The translations under genes and the position numbers were made by a program. A model generated the notes under the pieces. The model did not search any database. It was not told where the DNA came from and saw only the letters and a program-made list of their open reading frames with translations. From assembly GCA_902560065.1 (NCBI GenBank), contig CACEKG010000002.1, positions 26,396-90,395 of the forward strand: 64,000 bases of DNA, written 5' to 3'. This DNA is from an uncultured Bacteroidota bacterium. Lineage in GTDB: Bacteria > Bacteroidota > Bacteroidia > Flavobacteriales > Flavobacteriaceae. This document shows positions 39,966 through 51,806 of this stretch, in pieces (the first letter of the stretch is position 1; every line of letters begins with the position of its first letter).

Positions 39966-41663
39966 TTGAATAAATATAATGTTTTGAAGAAAATTATTCC
40001 AATTCTTAAATGGCTTCCAAATTATAAAAAAAAGAATTTATATTATGATTTTTTTGCTGGAATAAATGTTGGTATCTTATTAATTCCTCAAGGAATGGCT
40101 TATGCTTTAATTGCAGGTTTACCTCCTATTTATGGTCTTTACGCAGCCTTAATACCTCAAATTGTATATGCTATTCTTGGGACATCCAGGCAATTATCAG
40201 TAGGGCCAGTAGCTATTGATTCTTTAATTGTAGCTTCAGGCCTAGGAATAATTTCAATTTTAAGCCCAGAACAGTATATATTAATGGCTATTTCATTAGC
40301 ATTCATTGTAGGATCGTTTCAAATTTTAATGGCATTATTTAGATTTAGTTTTATTGCTATCCTCTTGAGTAAACCACTAATAAATGGGTTTATCTCAGCT
40401 CTCGCAATTATAATTGGTTTTAGTCAATTAAAGTATTTACTTGGAATAAATATATCACAAACTAGTTTAATTCAAAATATTTTAATTGATATATTTAATA
40501 ATATAAATCAAATTAATATATCAACATTATTACTTGGTTTATCTTCAATTTTAATAATATTTTTTTTTAAAAAATTCAGACCTAAATTCCCAATATATTT
40601 TACGGTATTAATTTTAGGTACATTTGTATCTTATATTTTTAACTTAAATAAATTAGGAATTGAAGTTGTAGAAAATATTCCAAAAGGACTACCAGAATTT
40701 AAAATTCCTGTCTTAAACTATGATGTTTTTTTTGACCTTTTTAATGTTGGAATAACATTAGCCATTCTAGGTTATATCCATGCTATTTCAATAGCGAAAA
40801 AATTAGAAGAAAAACATAATTATTATAAAATAGATGCTAATCAAGAACTTTTTGCAATTGGAATGTCAAATATAATAGGTTCACTTTTTCAATCTTATCC
40901 TGTAACCGGGGGTCTTTCAAGATCAGCAGTAAATGATGAGTCCGGAGCTGTTTCTGGAATTTCAGCTATTATTAGTTCTTTGGTAGTTGGTCTAATAATT
41001 ATTTTTTTTACATCCTATCTTTTTTATTTACCAAAAGCAATATTGTCTTCAATAATTATTGTAGCTGTTATTAATCTTTTTGATTATAAATTTCCTCAAA
41101 AATTATTTTCAAACTTTAAAGACGAATTTTTTTTACTATTAATTACTTTTTTTACAACAATTTTTTTCGGAATTATAGAAGGCATAATTTTAGGATTCTT
41201 TATTTCTACACTAATAATTATATCAAAATTTAATAAATCCGGTCCTTCGATAAATTATAAGATTAAATATTTATTAAATTCTAAGAGTATTATATGTATA
41301 TCAGAAAAAAAATTTAAGAAAAGTAATGTTCTAATTTTAGAATTAAAAGGTCAACTTTTCTTTGGAAACTTAAATTATTTAAAATCATTCATTGATAAGC
41401 AAAACATTTATAATTCTTTTTTTAAAACATTAATTCTTGATATTGAAAATTTATATAATATTGACAGCTCAGGATCAGAACTACTTTGTCAAATAATTAA
41501 AAAGCTTAACAATAAAAAAATTAGAGTCATAATCTCTGGTTTTAAAAAAAGCAAAAAAGGTTTTAAATTTGAAAATAATTTAATTAGAAGCATTAAAAAG
41601 AAAAATATCTTTTTTTCAATTGATAAAGTTTTAGATCAATTGAACGTACAAAATAAATTTTAA
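39966..41663 (+). CDS. SulP-family anion transporter with STAS domain
   Basis: LLIPQGMAYALIAGLPPIYGLYAALIPQIVYAILGTSRQLSVGPVAI; C-terminal STAS segment; TTG start. Confidence 0.92.
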   Translation: MNKYNVLKKIIPILKWLPNYKKKNLYYDFFAGINVGILLIPQGMAYALIAGLPPIYGLYAALIPQIVYAILGTSRQLSVGPVAIDSLIVASGLGIISILSPEQYILMAISLAFIVGSFQILMALFRFSFIAILLSKPLINGFISALAIIIGFSQLKYLLGINISQTSLIQNILIDIFNNINQINISTLLLGLSSILIIFFFKKFRPKFPIYFTVLILGTFVSYIFNLNKLGIEVVENIPKGLPEFKIPVLNYDVFFDLFNVGITLAILGYIHAISIAKKLEEKHNYYKIDANQELFAIGMSNIIGSLFQSYPVTGGLSRSAVNDESGAVSGISAIISSLVVGLIIIFFTSYLFYLPKAILSSIIIVAVINLFDYKFPQKLFSNFKDEFFLLLITFFTTIFFGIIEGIILGFFISTLIIISKFNKSGPSINYKIKYLLNSKSIICISEKKFKKSNVLILELKGQLFFGNLNYLKSFIDKQNIYNSFFKTLILDIENLYNIDSSGSELLCQIIKKLNNKKIRVIISGFKKSKKGFKFENNLIRSIKKKNIFFSIDKVLDQLNVQNKF

Positions 41664-43063
41664 TGATAATTGAACAAATATATACAGAATGCTTATCTCA
41701 AGCCTCTTACTATATCGAAAGTAATGGGGAGGCTGCAATAATTGATCCTCTTCGAGAAATAGACTCTTATATAGAAAAAGCAAAAAAAAATAATGTTAAA
41801 ATTAAATATATATTCGAAACACATTTCCATGCTGATTTTGTTAGTGGGCATTTAAGTCTTTCAAAATCTACCGGAGCCCCAATTATTTTTGGACCAACTT
41901 CAAAAACATCATTTAAATCTATTATTGCAAAAGATGGCGAAGTTTTTAAGCTAGGATCTATCAAAATTAAAGCTTTACATACACCAGGTCATACAATGGA
42001 AAGTACAACATATCTTCTTATAAACTCTAAAGGTAAAAATCATGCGATTTTTACTGGAGATACTTTATTTCTCGGGGATGTTGGGAGGCCTGATTTATCT
42101 CAAAAGTCATCAAAAATAAAAAATGAAGACTTAGCCGCTATTTTATATGAAAGCATTACAAATAAAATAATTCCATTATCTGATGATATAATTGTTTATC
42201 CTGCACATGGTGCTGGTTCAGCATGTGGAAAAAATCTTTCAGAAAAAACTTTTGGAACTCTTGGAGAGCAAAAAAGAACAAACTATGCATTAAGACCTAA
42301 TATTAAAAAACGAGAATTTATTAAAGAAGTTCTTGAAGGTTTAGATTCTGCACCAAAATATTTTAACCAAAATGTAAAGTTAAATAAAGAAGGTTATCAA
42401 GATATCAATGATATTATAGAAAAAAGAAAAAAAGCATTAACACCGACTGAATTTGAAATCAAATTAAAAAAATTTAGCGCAATAATTCTTGATGTTAGAA
42501 GTAAAGATGAATTTTCAAAAGCTCATATACCAGGTTCAATTTTTATTGGCTTAAATGGAAGTTTTGCGCCATGGGTAGGAACTATTTTGCAAGATGTCAA
42601 AAAAGCAATACTAATTGTCAGCCCAAATGGAAGAGAAAAAGAAACTATTGAAAGATTAGCTAGGGTTGGATTTGATAATTCACTTGGTTTTTTAAAAGGA
42701 GGAATAAATAGTTGGATTTCAAGTGGAAGAATAGTTGAGGAAATTAAAACAATTAATGTTTTTGATTTTGAAAAAATTTATAAAAAAAATGATTTACTTA
42801 TTTATGATGTTAGAAAGAAAGATGAATTTTATACTGAAAGTATTAGTAATGCAATTAATTTACCATTAAATAATATCCAAAAAAACATTAACGAATTTTC
42901 AAAAAAAGATGAATTTTATATTCATTGTAAAACTGGTTATAGAAGTGTAATTGCATCTTCATATCTTAAGTTAAATGGATTTGAAAAAATTGTGAATATT
43001 AAATCTGGATTTGAGGGTATTAAAAAAACAAACATTGAAATTAATAGTCTTATCTCAGTATAG
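41663..43063 (+). CDS. persulfide dioxygenase (MBL fold) with two C-terminal rhodanese domains, CstB-like
   Basis: THFHADFVSGH, HTPGHTMESTTY, TGDTLFLGDVGRPDL; first rhodanese loop LIVSPNGRE lacks Cys, second IHCKTGYRS has Cys. Confidence 0.9.
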   Translation: MIIEQIYTECLSQASYYIESNGEAAIIDPLREIDSYIEKAKKNNVKIKYIFETHFHADFVSGHLSLSKSTGAPIIFGPTSKTSFKSIIAKDGEVFKLGSIKIKALHTPGHTMESTTYLLINSKGKNHAIFTGDTLFLGDVGRPDLSQKSSKIKNEDLAAILYESITNKIIPLSDDIIVYPAHGAGSACGKNLSEKTFGTLGEQKRTNYALRPNIKKREFIKEVLEGLDSAPKYFNQNVKLNKEGYQDINDIIEKRKKALTPTEFEIKLKKFSAIILDVRSKDEFSKAHIPGSIFIGLNGSFAPWVGTILQDVKKAILIVSPNGREKETIERLARVGFDNSLGFLKGGINSWISSGRIVEEIKTINVFDFEKIYKKNDLLIYDVRKKDEFYTESISNAINLPLNNIQKNINEFSKKDEFYIHCKTGYRSVIASSYLKLNGFEKIVNIKSGFEGIKKTNIEINSLISV

Positions 43064-43069
43064 ATTTAA

Positions 43070-44167
43070 TCAATCCTCATCCCATAAAACTGTTTTACCT
43101 TGATTTGAAGATTTTAGTGCTAAATCCAAAATTCTTGATACTATTAGATTATTTTCTATAGAATATAAAGAAAATGGTTTTAGTTTATAATTTTCTTTAA
43201 CTACTTTGTAAAGTAATAAAAAAGGATCTTTTCTTTCAGAACTTATTTTTGGTGGATTAATTTTCTTTAAAGAGTTATATTCTCTTTTGATGAATTCCAT
43301 TTTTTTATTATTTATAGCATTAATATAACCTTTATCACCATAAATTTGCATATCTTTTCTATTATAAGGCCAATTCCATGAGGCATTAATAATTACTTTT
43401 TTCTTTTCATAATTTAATATTATTGTCGTATCATCGTCAACCAATGGATATTTTTCTTTTTTTATTGATTTAGCTATACAACTAACAGATAAAGGCTTTT
43501 CTCCATCTAAGAGCCATGTTGATATATTAGCTCCATAACATCCAAAGTCAGTTAATGCTCCTCCACCATTTAAAACAGGATCGGTTAACCATTTTAAAAA
43601 CTCTGATGTACAACCAATCTCTATAGGGCCTTGATGTCCAGTATTGAAAACTAATTTATTTAAACTCCCAATTTTCCCATTATCAATTAATGTTTTTGAG
43701 TGATAAGTCGATTCATACCACGAAGTTTCATAATTCACTAACAAACTAATATTATATTTTTTAGCTATAGAAGCCATCTCTTTTGCAATTTCATAATTAA
43801 CTGAAAGAGGTTTTTCAACCATTATGTGAATACCTTTTGGCGCAAAAAACTTAACAACTTTTAAATGATCATATGTTGAGTTAAAAGCAGTAACTGCATC
43901 AATTTTTCTTTTATTATATAAATCATTCATCGAGTCAAAAAAAATGGAATCTGGCAAATTGTAACTTTTTTTATATCTATTAATAGAATTGATATTTTTC
44001 TCAACAATTCCAACAATTTTTACATTTTCAGACTTATAATTAAGAATCCAATTAACATGATCATGAACAAGTCCAATTACTCCAAGATTTAATTTGTCTT
44101 GACCATAACTAAAATGAATAAATATAAAAGATATTAAAGAAATTATATATAATTTGTTTTTTTCCAT
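43070..44167 (-). CDS. Gfo/Idh/MocA-family oxidoreductase with signal peptide
   Basis: KLNLGVIGLVHDHVNWI, HIMVEKPLSVNYEIAKEM, GGGALTDFGCYG. Confidence 0.88.
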   Translation of the reverse strand: MEKNKLYIISLISFIFIHFSYGQDKLNLGVIGLVHDHVNWILNYKSENVKIVGIVEKNINSINRYKKSYNLPDSIFFDSMNDLYNKRKIDAVTAFNSTYDHLKVVKFFAPKGIHIMVEKPLSVNYEIAKEMASIAKKYNISLLVNYETSWYESTYHSKTLIDNGKIGSLNKLVFNTGHQGPIEIGCTSEFLKWLTDPVLNGGGALTDFGCYGANISTWLLDGEKPLSVSCIAKSIKKEKYPLVDDDTTIILNYEKKKVIINASWNWPYNRKDMQIYGDKGYINAINNKKMEFIKREYNSLKKINPPKISSERKDPFLLLYKVVKENYKLKPFSLYSIENNLIVSRILDLALKSSNQGKTVLWDED

Positions 44168-44231
44168 TTAGCTTAATTAAATTGCGCTTATAAATATATG
44201 TAATCTTAAATTGTTACTAATAAAATAGAAA

Positions 44232-45011
44232 ATGACTAAAAAAATTTTAATTATTATTTCTATTCTTTTCTTTACTCAGGCAAACTGCCAATTTAAAGGA
44301 AAAAAAATATTAGCAATATTTTCCCATCCTGATGATGAGCAGACAATTGCTCCAATTCTAGTTAAGTACGCTGATCTAGGTGTTTCAGTTGATTTAGTGA
44401 TTTGTACTGATGGACGTTATGGAGTAAATCAATATAATAATTTCAAAGCAGGAGAAGAATTAGTTGAAATAAGAAAAAATGAAATGAAATGTGCTGCAAA
44501 TAAATTAGGAGTTAATTTAATTCATCTTAACTATCATGATCAGCTAAAAGCTAGGGAAGGTTTTGATGGGCATATTCCTCACGTTAGAAAATTAATTTTG
44601 GAATTAAAAGAGTTAATTGAATTAAGTGAGCCCGATGTGATTATCACATGGGGACCAGATGGCGGAACTAATCATTTAGACCATAGGTTAGTAAGTACAT
44701 CCGTAACCCAAGTATTTTTATCTAAAGAATGGAATAAAGAAATTTCATTATACTATTATGGAACACCAAATCATTTTATAAAAGATAAAAAAAATCAAAC
44801 TTTAAGAGGACAAGAAAAAAAATATTTAACAACTGAAATTTCATTTAACGATAATCATTTTAAAACTGCATATGATGCTTTACTCTGTCATGAGAGTCAG
44901 TATCCTAAAGAAATTATAGAAAAACTAAGAAGAGAAAGAAAATCAAATGGTAACATAGTTTACCTTAGAAAATTTGTGTTTCCTTCAACTATTGAAAAAT
45001 CCTTATTCTAG
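44232..45011 (+). CDS. secreted PIG-L/LmbE-family deacetylase
   Basis: ILAIFSHPDDEQTIAPILVKY; TWGPDGGTNHLDHRLVS. Confidence 0.88.
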   Translation: MTKKILIIISILFFTQANCQFKGKKILAIFSHPDDEQTIAPILVKYADLGVSVDLVICTDGRYGVNQYNNFKAGEELVEIRKNEMKCAANKLGVNLIHLNYHDQLKAREGFDGHIPHVRKLILELKELIELSEPDVIITWGPDGGTNHLDHRLVSTSVTQVFLSKEWNKEISLYYYGTPNHFIKDKKNQTLRGQEKKYLTTEISFNDNHFKTAYDALLCHESQYPKEIIEKLRRERKSNGNIVYLRKFVFPSTIEKSLF

Positions 45012-45034
45012 ATAATTTTATTTGAATTAATTTT

Positions 45035-45060
45035 AAAAACCCGACATAATGTCAGTTTTT
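45035..45060 (+). terminator. probable terminator upstream of miaB
   Basis: AAAAAC-CC-GACATAATGTC-A-GTTTTT inverted repeat with one asymmetric internal loop. Confidence 0.5.
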
Positions 45061-45071
45061 AGTTTTGTTTG

Positions 45072-45079
45072 TATATTTG
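45072..45079 (+). promoter_or_regulatory. putative -7 promoter element TATATTTG of miaB
   Basis: Matches TAnnTTTG, directly after the terminator and inside the ORF-track call at 45069. Confidence 0.45.
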
Positions 45080-45098
45080 TGTAATTTTTAAAAAACAG

Positions 45099-46571
45099 TT
45101 GAATAACTCAAAAGAAATATTATTAAAAAATCCATATAAGCATAATGGAACAATTACAAGTACTGTATTAAAAAAAACAAGTTCAAAATTTACCAAAAAA
45201 GCTTATATAGAGTCATACGGATGTCAAATGAATTTTTCAGATTCAGAAGTTGTTGCTTCTATATTATCTAGCAATGATTATGAAATAACTTCTAAACCTG
45301 AAGATGCATCTCTAATTTTAATAAACACATGCTCAATTAGAGATAAAGCTGAACAAAGAATAAGAAAAAGATTAAATGATTTTAATCATTTAAAAAAAAA
45401 TAATTCCAAAATTAAAATTGGGGTTTTAGGTTGTATGGCTGAGAGAGTCAAACACAAGTTTCTAGAAGAAGAAAAAATTGTTGATATTGTTGTCGGCCCT
45501 GACTCTTATAAGGATCTTCCTAATTTAATTGAAAAAGCAAAAAATAATATAGAAGCTGTAAATGTTATTTTATCTAAGAATGAAACATATGGAAATATAT
45601 CCCCAATTAGAATTAATTCAAATAATATTAGTGCATTTGTGTCAATTACTAGAGGATGTGACAATATGTGTACCTTTTGTGTAGTTCCATTTACAAGAGG
45701 TAGAGAAAGAAGTAGAGATCCAAATAGTATTATTAATGAAATTTACTCTTTAGAAAAGAAAGGGTTTAAAGAATTAACTCTTTTAGGACAAAATGTTGAT
45801 AGTTATTTATGGTATGGAGGCGGATTAAAAAAAGATTTTTCAAATGCTTCAGACCTACAAAAAAAAACTTCTATTTCTTTTGATAAACTTCTTAAATTAA
45901 TTGCTGAAACTTTTCCTAAAATGAGAATTAGATTTTCTACATCTAATCCTCAGGACATGACAACAGAAGTTATAAAAATAATGATGTTATATGAAAATAT
46001 TTGTAAGCATATTCATCTTCCTTTTCAATCCGGAAGTAATAGAATTCTTAAAAAAATGAATAGGTTATATACTAGAGAAGAATATATAGCTTTAATAAAA
46101 AAAATAAGAAAATTAATTCCTGATTGCGGTATATCTCATGATATAATTACTGGGTTTCCTAGTGAGAATGAAAAAGATCATGAAGATACTTTAAGTTTAA
46201 TGGAATATGTAAAATATGATTTTGGCTATATGTTTGCTTATTCTGAAAGACCTGGAACTTTAGCCTCAAGAAAATATGAAGACAATGTAAGTTTAACAAT
46301 AAAGAAGAGAAGATTAACAGAAATAATTAATCTTCAGCAAAAACATTCTCACATAAGAATGAAGAGCTTTATTGGAAAAACAATCTGTGTTCTTGTTGAA
46401 AAAAATTCAAAAAAATCAGACTTAAAATGGAGTGGAAGAACTACTCAAAATACAGTTGTAGTTTTTGAAAAAAAGAATTTTAAAATTGGTGATTTTGTTG
46501 ATGTTAAAATTAAAGATTGTACTTCTGGAACTTTACTAGGTGATGCAATTTCATATTCTAAATCTATATAA
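45099..46571 (+). CDS. miaB: tRNA-2-methylthio-N6-dimethylallyladenosine synthase
   Basis: YIESYGCQMNFSDSE, TRGCDNMCTFCVVPFTRGRERSR, LPFQSGSNRILKKMNRLYTREEY; start placed at TTG 45099. Confidence 0.94.
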   Translation: MNNSKEILLKNPYKHNGTITSTVLKKTSSKFTKKAYIESYGCQMNFSDSEVVASILSSNDYEITSKPEDASLILINTCSIRDKAEQRIRKRLNDFNHLKKNNSKIKIGVLGCMAERVKHKFLEEEKIVDIVVGPDSYKDLPNLIEKAKNNIEAVNVILSKNETYGNISPIRINSNNISAFVSITRGCDNMCTFCVVPFTRGRERSRDPNSIINEIYSLEKKGFKELTLLGQNVDSYLWYGGGLKKDFSNASDLQKKTSISFDKLLKLIAETFPKMRIRFSTSNPQDMTTEVIKIMMLYENICKHIHLPFQSGSNRILKKMNRLYTREEYIALIKKIRKLIPDCGISHDIITGFPSENEKDHEDTLSLMEYVKYDFGYMFAYSERPGTLASRKYEDNVSLTIKKRRLTEIINLQQKHSHIRMKSFIGKTICVLVEKNSKKSDLKWSGRTTQNTVVVFEKKNFKIGDFVDVKIKDCTSGTLLGDAISYSKSI

Positions 46572-46574
46572 AGA

Positions 46575-47861
46575 ATGGATTCTCTTCAAAATATAAAACA
46601 ACGTTTTGGAATTATTGGAAACAATATTAGCTTAAATAGAGCTCTTGAAAAATCTTTAAGAGTTGCCGAAACTGATATATCTGTCCTGGTTGTGGGAGAA
46701 AGTGGAGTAGGAAAAGAAAATATCCCTCGTATAATTCATCAATATTCTCACAGAAAACATTCAAAATATATAGCTGTTAATTGTGGGGCAATTCCTGAAG
46801 GCACTATTGACAGTGAACTTTTTGGTCACGAGAAAGGAGCCTTTACTGGCGCTACCCAATCTAGAGATGGTTATTTCCAAGTTGCAGATGGTGGTACTAT
46901 ATTTTTAGATGAAGTTGGAGAGCTTCCATTATCTACTCAGGTAAGACTTCTTAGAGTATTAGAGTCAGGTGAATTTTTAAAAGTGGGATCTTCTAAAGTT
47001 CAGAAATCTAATCTTAGAATTGTTGCTGCCACAAATTTAAATATTCCAGAAGCTATTCAAAAAGGAAAATTTAGAGAAGATCTTTATTATAGATTAAGTA
47101 CAGTTGAAATCTTAATTCCTCCACTTAGGAATAGAAAAGAAGATATTCCATTATTATTTAGAAAATTTGCTTCTGATTTTGCTCAGAAATATAAAATGCC
47201 AACCTTACGGCTTAATGAAAATACTGAGAAAATTCTCACTAATTACAGATGGAGTGGAAATATAAGACAATTAAGGAATGTTGCAGAACAACTATCTGTA
47301 CTTGAAAAAAATAGAGAAATTAGTCCTGAGCTAATTAAATCTTATCTTCCTAATTCAAACTCTCAGCTTCCTGCAATTTTTGAAAAAGAAACTAAAGGAA
47401 GTGATTTCTCGTCTGAAAGAGAAATTTTATACAAAGTTTTATTTGATATGAAAAATGATTTGAATGATTTAAAAAAAATTACCCATGACTTAATTAATGA
47501 TGAAAATATTGACTCTATCCACAAAAAAAATAAAGCTATTATAAAAAAAATGTATCAGGAAAATGATGAAATAAAGGATGAAGATTTTAAAAATGAAAAA
47601 AAATCATTTGAAGCAGTACCTCTAGATACTAATAAAAATAATTTAAAAGATAAAGTTGAAAAAGATAAATATGAATATGCTGAAACAATTATTGAAGAGG
47701 AAACCTTATCTCTATTAGAGAAAGAGATTGAAATGATTAAAAGGGCTCTTTCAAGAAGTAAAGGTAGACGAAAACTAGCTGCAAAAGAACTTGGGATATC
47801 GGAAAGAACTTTATATAGAAAAATTAAGCAATTTGATTTAAATAAAAACATTAATGAATAG
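46575..47861 (+). CDS. sigma-54-dependent transcriptional activator, AAA+ and HTH domains, no receiver domain
   Basis: GESGVGKENIPRIIH, NCGAIPEGTIDSELFGHEKGAFTGA, FLDEVGELPLSTQVRLLRVLE; C-terminal Fis-type HTH. Confidence 0.92.
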   Translation: MDSLQNIKQRFGIIGNNISLNRALEKSLRVAETDISVLVVGESGVGKENIPRIIHQYSHRKHSKYIAVNCGAIPEGTIDSELFGHEKGAFTGATQSRDGYFQVADGGTIFLDEVGELPLSTQVRLLRVLESGEFLKVGSSKVQKSNLRIVAATNLNIPEAIQKGKFREDLYYRLSTVEILIPPLRNRKEDIPLLFRKFASDFAQKYKMPTLRLNENTEKILTNYRWSGNIRQLRNVAEQLSVLEKNREISPELIKSYLPNSNSQLPAIFEKETKGSDFSSEREILYKVLFDMKNDLNDLKKITHDLINDENIDSIHKKNKAIIKKMYQENDEIKDEDFKNEKKSFEAVPLDTNKNNLKDKVEKDKYEYAETIIEEETLSLLEKEIEMIKRALSRSKGRRKLAAKELGISERTLYRKIKQFDLNKNINE

Positions 47862-48372
47862 AATCAAAATATTATTTTTAATAACATATTTTTTAATTCA
47901 AAATGGATGTGGAATCTACTCTTTTACTGGAGCATCTATTCCTGCTGGCACAAATACCTTTCAGGTTAACTACTTTGAAAATATGGCTGGAAACAGACCT
48001 GGGTCAACAGTTGAGCCAGGGCTTGATAGAGATTTTACAATTGCTTTACAAGATTTAATTTTAAATCGAACAAATTTAAGTTTAGTAAATCAAGGAGGTG
48101 ATTTAATTTATGAAGGAGAAATTACAGAATATAGTGTGACCCCAATGTCTGCAACTGCAGAAATCACAGCTGCTCAAAACAGATTAAAAATAAGTATTTC
48201 TTTAAGATATTTTAATAAAAAAAAGGAGGAAGATGACTTTAAAAGAAGTTATTCTTTCTTTTATGATTTTCCAGCAGAACAACAAGTTTTTGAAGTAAAA
48301 GACAATGCTCATGAGGAAATTTTTGATCGTATCACACAAGATATTTTTAATGACACTCTAGCTAAATGGTAG
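47854..48372 (+). CDS. lptE: LptE-family lipoprotein
   Basis: QNGCGIYSFTGASIPAGTNTFQVNYFENMAGNRPGSTVEPGLDRDF; typical Bacteroidota LptE. Confidence 0.85.
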   Translation: MNRIKILFLITYFLIQNGCGIYSFTGASIPAGTNTFQVNYFENMAGNRPGSTVEPGLDRDFTIALQDLILNRTNLSLVNQGGDLIYEGEITEYSVTPMSATAEITAAQNRLKISISLRYFNKKKEEDDFKRSYSFFYDFPAEQQVFEVKDNAHEEIFDRITQDIFNDTLAKW

Positions 48373-48374
48373 TG

Positions 48375-49001
48375 ATGAACAAAATAGAATATGAAAAATT
48401 TATTGATGATTTTGATCCCAATTCTGAGGAAAATATTCAAAAACTTGAAAATTTAATCAAAGATTACCCTTACTTCTTACAACCAAAATTATATTACCTC
48501 AAAATTTTAAATGATAAAAAATCAAAAAAGTATGATTCTGAATTAAAAAAAACAGCTATTAGTATATATGATAGGTCTTGGCTTTTTGACTGGATTAATT
48601 TACCATGGGAAACGAAAAAAGACAATAATAAGACTATTGAAAAAGATGTTTCGATAAAAATGAATTTTATAGATTGGATAAATTATATAGAAAAAAATAA
48701 AGTTGATATTAATTTATCAGAATCTTTAGATAAAAAATTTGATTTAATTGAAACTTTTTTAAATAATCCCTCAAAAATTGAAAAAGAAGATCATAATAGG
48801 AATCAAAAAGATATTAGTGTTGAAACTATTACATCTGAAAATGAATTAATGACTGAAACACTAGCAAAAATATATTTAAAGCAAAAAAAATATAAAAAAG
48901 CAAAAGACGCATTTAAGATTTTGTCCTTGAAATATCCAGAAAAAAATGCTTTCTTTGCAAACCAAATAAAAAAAATTAAAAAATTAGAAAATAAAAAATG
49001 A
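48375..49001 (+). CDS. hypothetical protein between lptE and secG
   Basis: MNKIEYEKFIDDFD; TPR-like C-terminus (AKIYLKQKKYKKAKDAFKILSLKYPEK). Confidence 0.7.
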   Translation: MNKIEYEKFIDDFDPNSEENIQKLENLIKDYPYFLQPKLYYLKILNDKKSKKYDSELKKTAISIYDRSWLFDWINLPWETKKDNNKTIEKDVSIKMNFIDWINYIEKNKVDINLSESLDKKFDLIETFLNNPSKIEKEDHNRNQKDISVETITSENELMTETLAKIYLKQKKYKKAKDAFKILSLKYPEKNAFFANQIKKIKKLENKK

Positions 49002-49351
49002 GTACATTTTCAATTTTTATTGCCTTAATAATAATCGTTTGCTTTTTATTAGTATTAGTAGTAATGGTCCAAAATCCTAAAGGAGGTGGTCTTTCTTCCT
49101 CTTTTGGCGGAGGTGGCTCTCAGCAAATGGGTGGTGTTCAAAAAACAACTGATTTTTTAGATAAGAGTACTTGGATTCTTGCTATTCTTCTTCTTGTATT
49201 AATTTTAATATCGAATGCCACTATTACAGAAAATATTGAATCAAATGAATCAAAACTTTTAGACGGTAACTCTGTTGAACAGGTTCCTGAATCAATACCT
49301 GAGATTATTCCAAATCAAATTCCTGAACTACCTATAGAAGATGGCAATTAA
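48998..49351 (+). CDS. secG: preprotein translocase subunit SecG
   Basis: MVQNPKGGGLSSSFGGGGSQQMGGVQKTTDFLDKSTW. Confidence 0.94.
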   Translation: MSTFSIFIALIIIVCFLLVLVVMVQNPKGGGLSSSFGGGGSQQMGGVQKTTDFLDKSTWILAILLLVLILISNATITENIESNESKLLDGNSVEQVPESIPEIIPNQIPELPIEDGN

Positions 49352-49459
49352 TGTTTTTGTACTATTTATATGACATGCTGGCATTTTTTATATAAAATTT
49401 TATGAAATTATTCTAATGGCATAGTTTATGAAAATAAATAAATTAAAAAAATAAATATC

Positions 49460-49738
49460 ATGAGTAAATTAAATATTAAACCTTTAGCAGATAGAGTGCT
49501 AATAGAACCTGCTGCTGCTGAAACAAAAACTTCTTCTGGTATTATCATTCCTGATTCTGCAAAAGAAAAACCACAAAAAGGAACTGTTGTTGCTGTAGGT
49601 AAAGGGACTAAAGAAAATCCCATTACTGTAAAAGTTGGAGATCAAGTTTTATATGGTAAATATGCCGGAACTGAGCTTCAACATGAAGGATCGGACTACC
49701 TAATAATGAAAGAAAGCGACATTCTCGCTATTGTTTAA
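49460..49738 (+). CDS. groES: co-chaperonin GroES
   Basis: [43 protein letters not shown]. Confidence 0.97.
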   Translation: MSKLNIKPLADRVLIEPAAAETKTSSGIIIPDSAKEKPQKGTVVAVGKGTKENPITVKVGDQVLYGKYAGTELQHEGSDYLIMKESDILAIV

Positions 49739-49742
49739 ATAA

Positions 49743-51395
<1,653 letters not shown>

Positions 51396-51415
51396 ATTAA
51401 TTTTATCTACAATAC

Positions 51416-51445
51416 AAAAAAATCCGCATAATTGCGGATTTTTTT
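51416..51445. terminator. bidirectional rho-independent terminator
   Basis: AAAAA-AATCCGCA-TAAT-TGCGGATT-TTTTT between convergent groEL and the HMA gene. Confidence 0.92.
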
Positions 51446-51797
51446 ATTTATTGTATTCAATTTTTCTTTCATATAAACAGCAAATGGGTAATTGATTATA
51501 AAATTCATCAGAAGCCATAAATAAAGGAGTATCGTGACCAACATCTGAAATGGATTTCTGGATTGAATCCAATGAATTTTTTTTTGAGTTATAAATTAAA
51601 GTTAATTGATTTGAAGGTATATCCCATGAAGCAAATTTAACTCCCTTAGAAAGTAAAGCTGCATTCTCAATTCTTTTTTTACACATAATACAGTTTCCAG
51701 TTACTTCAAATTGAACTTTATTATTTTTCTCATTTATCTCCTGACATGAAAGAATAAAAGGAAAAGAAATTAAAAATATTAAAATTGTTTTTTTCAT
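51444..51797 (-). CDS. secreted heavy-metal-associated (HMA) domain protein
   Basis: VTGNCIMCKKRIENAALLSKGVKFASWD (GNCxxC). Confidence 0.85.
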   Translation of the reverse strand: MKKTILIFLISFPFILSCQEINEKNNKVQFEVTGNCIMCKKRIENAALLSKGVKFASWDIPSNQLTLIYNSKKNSLDSIQKSISDVGHDTPLFMASDEFYNQLPICCLYERKIEYNK

Positions 51798-51806
51798 TTT
51801 GTAAAA

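Noticed and set aside
49352-49459. Possible sigma-54 promoter (ctggcattttttatat / tggcatagtttatg) or CIRCE element upstream of groES
   Set aside because: The -12 GC element is not matched at the right spacing and no TTAGCACTC-N9-GAGTGCTAA inverted repeat is visible.
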